Shown here: in pieces, positions 57,262 to 64,000 of the stretch | Layout of the letters: every line of letters begins with the position of its first letter | How positions within the stretch are numbered: position 1 is the stretch's first letter | NCBI GenBank assembly: GCA_017311315.1 | Contig: CM029666.1 | Coordinates: forward strand, 2,348,871-2,412,870 | Source of the DNA: Dendrocalamus latiflorus | Taxonomy: Eukaryota; Streptophyta; Magnoliopsida; Poales; Poaceae | DNA: 64,000 nt | Direction of reading: 5' to 3' | Program-made: the position numbers and the translations under genes | The notes under the pieces: generated by a model | What the model was told of the DNA's origin: nothing | What the model saw: only the letters and a program-made list of their open reading frames with translations | Databases searched by the model: none

Positions 57262-60200
57262 ATGACATATTCAAATTCTCCATTTTGTATAGATTGTACG
57301 GGAGTCGATCTGATGGATGAGGAAATGTGCCTAGTGGATAGCGGTACTACTAACTCTATACTCAGGGAGATAAAATATTTCCAAACTCTCACAAAGAACA
57401 AAGGAAATGTTTTAACAATCGCTGGACGCGATGCTGTAATAGTTGGCACCGGTCGGGCCACTATTCTACTCCCTATGGGTACATCAATAACGATTGAGGA
57501 TGCACTCTTGTATCCCGATTCAACTCGTACCCTATTGAGTTATAGAGATATCCGTAAGAATGGGTTTCATGTTGAAATTCATGAGGACAACAATGAGGAG
57601 TTCCTTCTCATAACAAAAGATCACGGATATGGCAAAGAAACACTTGAAAAATTTCCCTCACTCCCGTCTGGATTGTACTACACATACATCAACCCCGTAC
57701 CACATGTTGCTTACAAAGTAATTTTCCAGAATGTTAACGCATTCCAAACTTGGCATGATCGCCTTGGCCATCCGGGAATAGGGATGATGAGGAAAATTAT
57801 AAGCAATTCTGTTGGTCACACTTTAAGTGATGCAAAATTTCCCCAATCCTCCGATTTTATGTGCACCGCATGTGCCACTGGGAAATTAATTTTGAGGCCC
57901 TCTTACCTCAAAATTCATGCCGAACATCTAAAGTTCCTTGAACGCATACAAGGTGACATATGTGGTCCCATTCAACCATTGTCTGGGCCGTTCAGGTATT
58001 TCATGGTTCTAATAGACGCATCTACACGATGGTCTCATGTGTGTCTACTTTCCACACGGAACCATGCATTTGCTAAGATTGTTGCACAAGTTATCAAACT
58101 TAAAGCACAATATCCTGAACATCAAATCCGATCAATCCGAATGGATAATGCTGCTGAATTTTCCTCACGTGCCTTCAATGATTATTGCATGGCTTTAGGA
58201 ATTCAAGTTCAGCACTCGGTCCCATATGTTCATACTCAAAATGGGTTGGCCGAATCTCTCATTAAGAGAGTGAAACTTATAGCAAGACCTTTACTACAGA
58301 ATTGCAATCTACCAACATCATGTTGGGGTCACGCAGTCTTACACGCTGCTGACTTGATTCAATTGCGTCCAACTGCATACCATGCAACCTCCCCGTTGCA
58401 ACTAGTACGTGGAAATACACCAAATATTTCCCATCTGCGGAAGTTCGGTAGCGCTACATACGTACCGATCTCTCCACCGCAGCGTACATCTATGGGCCCA
58501 CACAGGAAATTGGGGATCTATGTGGGATATCAATCTCCGTCGATCATTAAATACCTGGAACCCCTTACAGGGGATCTATTCACTGCCCGGTACGCTGATT
58601 GTATCTTCAATGAAGATCATTTCCCGGCATTAGGGGGAGGAATTGAAAACCACAATAAATGCCAGGAAATCAATTGGGATGCCATAGACATCTCCAACTC
58701 TGATCCACGTACTTCTGAAACTGAACTCCAAGTTCAGAAGATCATTAATTTGCAACACATTGCAAATAACATGCCAGATGCATTTACTAATTATAAGGGT
58801 GTTACAAAATCCTATAATCCTGCGAGAAATGTGCCGGAAAGAGTAGAGGTACCAAATAAAACTACTCAACTCCCCAGTAAGAGGGGGAGAAGTACGGCTA
58901 TTTCCACAGATGCAGCTTCTAGCAAGCAAAGGAAAGGGAAGAACAAATCTTCTAACGCAGTAAATGTAACTCAACCTTACGTTGAGAAACACCCTGTGGA
59001 GGTTCAACCTTCACATCCCACATCAACAGTGCACTCAATTACTGATGTTGGGACATCGGATCGCCCTGATGCAATCATTTTGGGAAATAATGATACATCA
59101 CAAGGGGTGCTTGAAATTTCCATCAACTATATTGAATCTGGAGAATCATATGACAGAAAGTCTACAATTGTCGACATCTATTTCTCTGAAGCAATTGCAG
59201 AAATCATCCAAAATGATCCAGATCCTAAGACCATGGCAGAGTGCAGAAAGCGCTCGGACTGGAATCAATGGAAAGATGCAATTCAAGCAGAGATAACCTC
59301 GCTCACTAAAAGAGAGGTATTCACTCATGCAATACCTACACCTCGAGGAATCTTTCCTGTGGGATTCAAATGGGTTTTCGTCCGGAAACGGAATGAGAAC
59401 AATGAGGTGGTGAGACATAAAGCGAGGCTTGTAGCACAAGGGTTCACGCAGAGACCCGGCATTGATTTCAATGAAACATATTCTCCAGTTATGAGTGGAA
59501 TAATATTCCGATACCTTATATCTCTGGCTGTTCAAAATCGTCTATCTATGCAGTTGATGGACGTAGTGACTGCATATCTATATGGGTCACTTGATTCGGA
59601 CATATATATGAAGGTCCCTGATGGAATCTCTATACCGGATCCAAACGCAAATCGCAACATGTATTGTGTAAAGCTTCAAAAGTCACTCTATGGCTTAAAG
59701 CAGTCGGGAAGAATGTGGTATAACCGACTTAGTGAGTTCCTTTTGCAGAAGGGATACACTAACAATGATGATTGTCCATGTGTTTTCATCAAAAAGTCTC
59801 AAACGGGATTTTGCATCATATCAGTATATGTTGATGATTTAAATATCATCGGCAACCCACAAGATATTGATGAAGCACGCAATCATCTAAAGACGGAGTT
59901 TGAAATGAAGGATTTGGGTCAAACCAAATTTTGCTTAGGTTTACAACTTGAGCATCTTCCCACTGGAATTTTAGTGCATCAATCAGCATATATCCAGAAA
60001 ATATTGGAGAAATTCAATATGGACAAATCACATCCATCCAAAACTCCTATGGTTGTTCGATCTCTAGAAATGGAAACTGATCAATTCAGACCACAGGATG
60101 ATGGAGAAGAGATTTTGGGACCTCATTATCCTTATCTCAGTGTCATTGGAGCGCTTATGTATCTTGCAAATTGCACCAGACCTGATATTGCATTTGCAGT

Positions 60201-60846
60201 GAACTTGCTAGCTCGACATAGCGCTGCTCCTACCAAACGGCATTGGACGGGAGTAAAACATATCCTCAGATATGTTAATGGTACAAGAGATCTTGGATTA
60301 TTTTTCCAAAGGAACCCAGATCCTAATCTGATTGGATATACTGATGCCGGCTATTTATCTGATCCCCATAATGGCCGATCCCAGACAGGTTTTGTGTTCT
60401 TGCACGGAGGAACAACCATTTCATGGAAGTCTACAAAACAGACTCTGGTGGCTACCTCAACAAATCACTCTGAAATAATTGCACTATATGAGGCATCACG
60501 CGAATGTGTTTGGCTTCGCAGAGTGATTAACCACATACAACAATCGTGTGGCATTGGTGCCATCGATTCACCAACTATTATCTATGAAGATAATTCTGCT
60601 TGTGTTACACAGATGGAGACAGGCTACATCAAGAGCAACATAACCAAGCACATTTCTCCTAAGTTATTTTACCCCCATGAGTTAAAACAAATGGGTGAAA
60701 TAAACATCTTGCAAACCAAATCATGTGATAACCTCGCTGATTTGTTTACTAAGTCCTTACCAGCTTCCTCGTTCCAGAAATGTGTTCAAGGAATTGGTAT
60801 GCGACGACTTCGAGATTTGCAAGATTCAGGGGGAGACATATCCTAA
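57262..60846 (+). CDS. Copia pol polyprotein (1194 aa)
   Basis: From the first in-frame ATG, MTYSNSPFC, domains run in Copia order. Protease: CLVDSGTTNSIL. GAG-pre-integrase and zinc site: FQTWHDRLGHPGIG with CTACATGK. Integrase core: D in GDICGP, D in RMDNAAEF, E in GLAESLIKR. Reverse transcriptase: KWVFVRKRN, KARLVAQGFTQRPGIDF and the catalytic YVDD at 59827-59838. RNase H: GYTDAGYLSD, SWKSTKQ, YEDNSACV. It makes and integrates cDNA. No internal stop exists. The frame is shifted relative to gag, with 184 bases between the gag stop and this ATG; an in-frame opening without ATG extends upstream to 57214. Confidence 0.93.
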   Translation: MTYSNSPFCIDCTGVDLMDEEMCLVDSGTTNSILREIKYFQTLTKNKGNVLTIAGRDAVIVGTGRATILLPMGTSITIEDALLYPDSTRTLLSYRDIRKNGFHVEIHEDNNEEFLLITKDHGYGKETLEKFPSLPSGLYYTYINPVPHVAYKVIFQNVNAFQTWHDRLGHPGIGMMRKIISNSVGHTLSDAKFPQSSDFMCTACATGKLILRPSYLKIHAEHLKFLERIQGDICGPIQPLSGPFRYFMVLIDASTRWSHVCLLSTRNHAFAKIVAQVIKLKAQYPEHQIRSIRMDNAAEFSSRAFNDYCMALGIQVQHSVPYVHTQNGLAESLIKRVKLIARPLLQNCNLPTSCWGHAVLHAADLIQLRPTAYHATSPLQLVRGNTPNISHLRKFGSATYVPISPPQRTSMGPHRKLGIYVGYQSPSIIKYLEPLTGDLFTARYADCIFNEDHFPALGGGIENHNKCQEINWDAIDISNSDPRTSETELQVQKIINLQHIANNMPDAFTNYKGVTKSYNPARNVPERVEVPNKTTQLPSKRGRSTAISTDAASSKQRKGKNKSSNAVNVTQPYVEKHPVEVQPSHPTSTVHSITDVGTSDRPDAIILGNNDTSQGVLEISINYIESGESYDRKSTIVDIYFSEAIAEIIQNDPDPKTMAECRKRSDWNQWKDAIQAEITSLTKREVFTHAIPTPRGIFPVGFKWVFVRKRNENNEVVRHKARLVAQGFTQRPGIDFNETYSPVMSGIIFRYLISLAVQNRLSMQLMDVVTAYLYGSLDSDIYMKVPDGISIPDPNANRNMYCVKLQKSLYGLKQSGRMWYNRLSEFLLQKGYTNNDDCPCVFIKKSQTGFCIISVYVDDLNIIGNPQDIDEARNHLKTEFEMKDLGQTKFCLGLQLEHLPTGILVHQSAYIQKILEKFNMDKSHPSKTPMVVRSLEMETDQFRPQDDGEEILGPHYPYLSVIGALMYLANCTRPDIAFAVNLLARHSAAPTKRHWTGVKHILRYVNGTRDLGLFFQRNPDPNLIGYTDAGYLSDPHNGRSQTGFVFLHGGTTISWKSTKQTLVATSTNHSEIIALYEASRECVWLRRVINHIQQSCGIGAIDSPTIIYEDNSACVTQMETGYIKSNITKHISPKLFYPHELKQMGEINILQTKSCDNLADLFTKSLPASSFQKCVQGIGMRRLRDLQDSGGDIS

Positions 60847-61254
60847 ATGTTACTCTGTCCAAAGCATCATATTGTACTCTTTTCTTTGTATGAGTTTTAC
60901 TCACAAGGTTTCTCATATAAAGTTTTTAATGAGACAATATTAGCATAAGCATATGTCGTATTTCCTATTTTTCCCATCGAGGTTTTTTAGGAGATATCAA
61001 TGACATATATTGTCCTCTAAACTATCTATGAGTTTTCTCCTGCAAAGGTTTTTCTCATATGAGTTTACAATGAGACAATACTTATTATATGTTGTATCTA
61101 TTTCTCCTTATTTTCCCATTGGGTTTAAAGGAGTTTTTAACAACGTATCTATCAAATATATCTCCTCATATTTTTCCTACAGGGTTTTGGAGGAGTTTTA
61201 TTTCAAGATGATGAATCAAGATGATCATGTGAAGATACATTGGTCAAGGGGGAG

Positions 61255-61407
61255 TGTTAACATCAGTTACAAACTGCCCAATGTTGTACAGGTGTCTGTT
61301 CCATACAGACACCTTTTCATCTCTTATAAATATTTGTACAAACCTTCAGAATGAATAGAAGAGAATCATTTTAGTTCCATTGCAAACATTTGTCTCAAAT
61401 ATTAACA
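61255..61407 (+). repeat. 3' LTR of the full-length Copia
   Basis: Same 153 bases as the LTR at 53905, preceded by the polypurine tract AAGGGGGAG (61246-61254). Confidence 0.95.
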
Positions 61408-61665
61408 TAAACCAGCAATAAGCAAAACCATAGTGAATAAAGCATTCTATTTGAAGCCCTAAACTGGTTCCAACTTCAGGATCCATAGGTAGTTGTCATA
61501 CCGCCAAAAAACATAGTCACGAAAACGATCTTAAACACGCAGATAAGCATACATCCACGTATACTTCTCTAGAACAGGAGCAGTTCAGAGGCTCAGAGCT
61601 CTCAAAACGGAATATGCAAAGGACATCGGCTAATCTTTATGGGCGGCAAGTGATGGTGTTAATAT
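61408..61665 (-). other. 3'-UTR-like region of the MAM33 copy
   Basis: Directly after the stop of the minus-strand MAM33 copy. The Copia duplication TAAAC lies in it, so the retrotransposon landed just downstream of, or in, the 3' UTR. Confidence 0.45.
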
Positions 61666-63804
61666 TTACTGCTTGAAGAAATCCTTCAGCTTCCTCAGCC
61701 AGAGCAGATACTCCAGGCTATCTTTGTTGATCATGTACTCGTGCAAGAAGTTTTTGGTCATGGTCGTGATCCCACGCAGCTCCAGATACTTGTGGAATGC
61801 CCTTTGCAGGTTCTCACCGAGGTCACTGCAGCAGACAAAGAGCAAGAGTTGAACATCGGCAGGCAATGATTAATTGAAGCATTCAACTGTTCAGTAAATT
61901 AAAATGACCTAGCTAGATTTTGTTTTCTTACTTGAAATCAGGACCCTCATACGAAATGAACTCCTCTTCCTCATCACCTGACAGCTGCGTTACAGACAAG
62001 TTAATGGATGATAATCTCATCAGGATAGGCGGTGCAGGTGAATTCAAGGCTTGGGCCATCACCCTTGGAAACAGTGACCGTGAGAGGAATGCTCGATTTT
62101 GGCGGCCTCTCACTTTCGTCTACCTGATCCTCATCTCACTCCTCGTCATTCTCATCCTGGTCATGCTCAGGCTCATCTCCAGTGACTAGGCTGGGCATGG
62201 AAACAATAACCTCAATCTGCTCACCCTGATAAGTTCTTGTAAGAGTAATGTCACTTGTCCCCTTCTGATCGCTGATTTTGAAATGGAAGTTATCTGGAAT
62301 CTCCTCAACCTGTTTTAAGATTAAAAAAATGAAGGCCTCAACAACTCAACACTGCTAAAATCAACACGAAACTTTTTTTTACTGTAAATGAACATGAAAC
62401 TTGTTCACAGTAAATGTGAAAGTCAAAAACAGTGTTCTCTGCAAGAAAATAAGGACAGGCAAGGCAACTTAATTCCTTTCCAACCCTCATGTTTTCCCAC
62501 TTGCTTTGTACGTATACCATTTTACACTAAACCATGCCAAATCTATAGGTTAGATGCAATACCAGAACAAATTGCTTGATGTCCAGCAACAGAAGGCATT
62601 GCAAGCTATACCTCTTGAGAAAGTCTTGGAAGATTTCATTGCTGAGTAGCAAAAACTCTACATGACCAAACAAAACATTGCATTTCACACACCCTCTCTC
62701 TTCTGTCCTACAGCATCTAACCATCCCAACTGAAGCTCTCAAACGGGATTACAGGAACGAGTAAAGCTTTGCCTTGCAAATAAGTCATGAATTGGTATGA
62801 TAGCAACTACTTCGTCTGTTTTGGGGTTCTATATCCTTCCGACCAGCTAGAAATACTCAAGCATGACTGAATAAGCATGGATGCTTTTAGATTGGAACCT
62901 TATGCAAATGGTCAGGAAAAGTCACTAAAGCACCAATTTTTCGCCCCATATACTTAACGGTAAGTTGGCCAAAACTTTAAAGCATTATAGTCATTATATG
63001 ATATAATAACATATATGCACAGAATAAAATCTTAACTGACATGACAAATGGAATTATAGTTCGGGAAAGCAACCAGTACCATGCATCAACGCAGAAAAAA
63101 CATAGGAACTAAGCAGAAAATATAACGATAAACCATTTTAAACAGCAGAAGGTTGGTGGTAAGATAAGCATGTAAAATCACATTATAAAAAAATCTTAAT
63201 TGAAAAAAAGCTCAGTTCAGCCAAACATATCATACTAGTCATACTGACATACAACAATGCTACGCAGCATCAAAATATGCAACAGCTACACCACCACGAA
63301 TAGAACCACACTACAGCGGCAAAATCATAGTAATAAAGAACAAAAGACACAAGAACCAAAAGCATGGAGTTCTAGCGATAGAAAAGGCACAAGCAAATCC
63401 TTCTATTAGAATTAAGCACAATACACTAACAAAAAATCCAAATTCCGTGAGGAAAACCTTCAAATAGTATTACAAAGACTACTTCGAAACAGAACAACGG
63501 CCAGCTCCCGGTATACAGTAAACAGAACTACATTACCAATCGCAGTAGGAAGATATCTAAAAAATCCTCCATATTTGGAGGAAAATATCAGATCCCAATT
63601 CCCACCGCCGAAACATAACACGAATTAGCCGATGAAGTACCTCACAGCGACTGAAATTACACCAACAATGGATTCGGGCTGCATAACGATGGTTCATGTA
63701 TGGCAGAGCAAAATAGCAACACATTCGGGAACTTGGGAGCACGCACCCGGTCGTGGTCGTCGCACTCCTCGGCGCACTTGATCTCGGAGTCGAGGATGGG
63801 GAAT
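61666..63804 (-). pseudogene. Broken MAM33/p32-family (mitochondrial glycoprotein) gene
   Basis: Exon remnants are 63804-63747 (ILDSEIKCAEECDDHDR), 62309-61932 and 61825-61666. The middle exon starts VEEIPDNFHFKISDQKG and contains TLTRTYQGEQIEVIVSMPS and LTVTVSKGDGPSLEFTC. The last reads DLGENLQRAFHKYLELRG ... NFLHEYMINKDSLEYLLWL and ends KDFFKQ. Splice sites remain. Defects: similarity to the family ends at about 63804, so the N-terminus with its mitochondrial signal is gone; TGA interrupts the acidic stretch at 62138-62136; a one-base frame change follows YPDEIII near 62010. The family is a matrix acidic trimer. It is a pseudogene unless these are sequence errors. Confidence 0.85.
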
Positions 63805-64000
63805 ACATGTGAGATTCATCTATTCATCCATAGATCTAACAGCAAGCACTAATCTTAGTTTTCTTGTTACATCACTGGCCGGCTAGCTCCAGTTAACACA
63901 CGAGAACTCACCCTGGTTGCTGATACAGATACAGTAGAGCTTTGCATAATCCTTAGTATTCTTGTTTCACATACTAAGGGCTAAGCTACCAAAAATGCTG
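63805..64000. other. Unassigned DNA beyond the MAM33 breakpoint
   Basis: No MAM33 homology or other structure recognised. Confidence 0.35.

Larger units (their letters stand above)
53905..61407 (+). mobile_element. Full-length, probably young Copia retrotransposon (7.5 kb)
   Basis: Two 153-bp LTRs, identical by my base-by-base reading, are flanked by the 5-bp duplication TAAAC (53900-53904, 61408-61412). Between them lie a long leader, gag, pol with protease, integrase, reverse transcriptase and RNase H in Copia order, and a purine tract AAGGGGGAG just before the right LTR. No stop breaks either long frame. Identical LTRs indicate recent insertion, though such short LTRs give little resolution. 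Confidence 0.95.

Overview
The window is intergenic, transposon-rich DNA of a grass (Poaceae, probably a panicoid). The grounds are GC-rich gene exons beside AT-rich spacers, Tourist/PIF MITEs with TWA duplications, CACTA elements with CACAGACGGTT-type subterminal repeats, short CTAG-ending Helitrons, nested Copia elements and a dispersed miR2118-like hairpin cluster. The species cannot be fixed by eye.

Layout. 1-10071: Copia debris in nested layers. An older Copia (minus) is split by a 1.7-kb LTR, a tiny non-LTR insertion lies in its pol, and a complete but non-autonomous Copia with a 5-bp duplication follows (6552-10066). 10072-15545: spacer with a Helitron, two MITEs and a 2.2-kb decayed CACTA. 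15549-36710: low-gene spacer holding seven same-strand 22-nt sites like miR2118; six can be folded on paper. They lie on both sides of a TRM-like (DUF3741/DUF4378) gene at 23870-27267, which has a hAT element upstream of its coding exons. A second CACTA (28884-29945) and a diverged AT-rich tandem array (30690-31740) follow. 36959-45010: an LTR-like block, a second short Helitron and a five-copy diverged segmental duplication broken up by MITEs. 45100-50424: a hAT element carrying a fragment of a WPP-domain (MAF1-type) gene, invaded by a MITE and by a second, apparently intact hAT (46653-50351) whose four exons splice on paper to a 793-residue transposase. 50866-51780: a two-exon F-box-like gene. 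53905-61407: a full-length Copia with identical 153-bp LTRs, intact gag and pol in separate frames, and three leader repeats each holding a hairpin. 61666-63804: a broken MAM33/p32-family gene on the minus strand.

Genes and function. Probable host functions are the TRM-like cytoskeleton-associated gene, the F-box-like gene and the miR2118-like precursors. In grasses that family triggers 21-nt phased siRNAs in anthers (established knowledge; expression of these copies is inference). The MAM33 and MAF1 copies are dead or truncated. Two elements look young enough to have moved recently: the inner hAT and the right-hand Copia.

All calls rest on reading the sequence. No database search, folding program or expression data were used.
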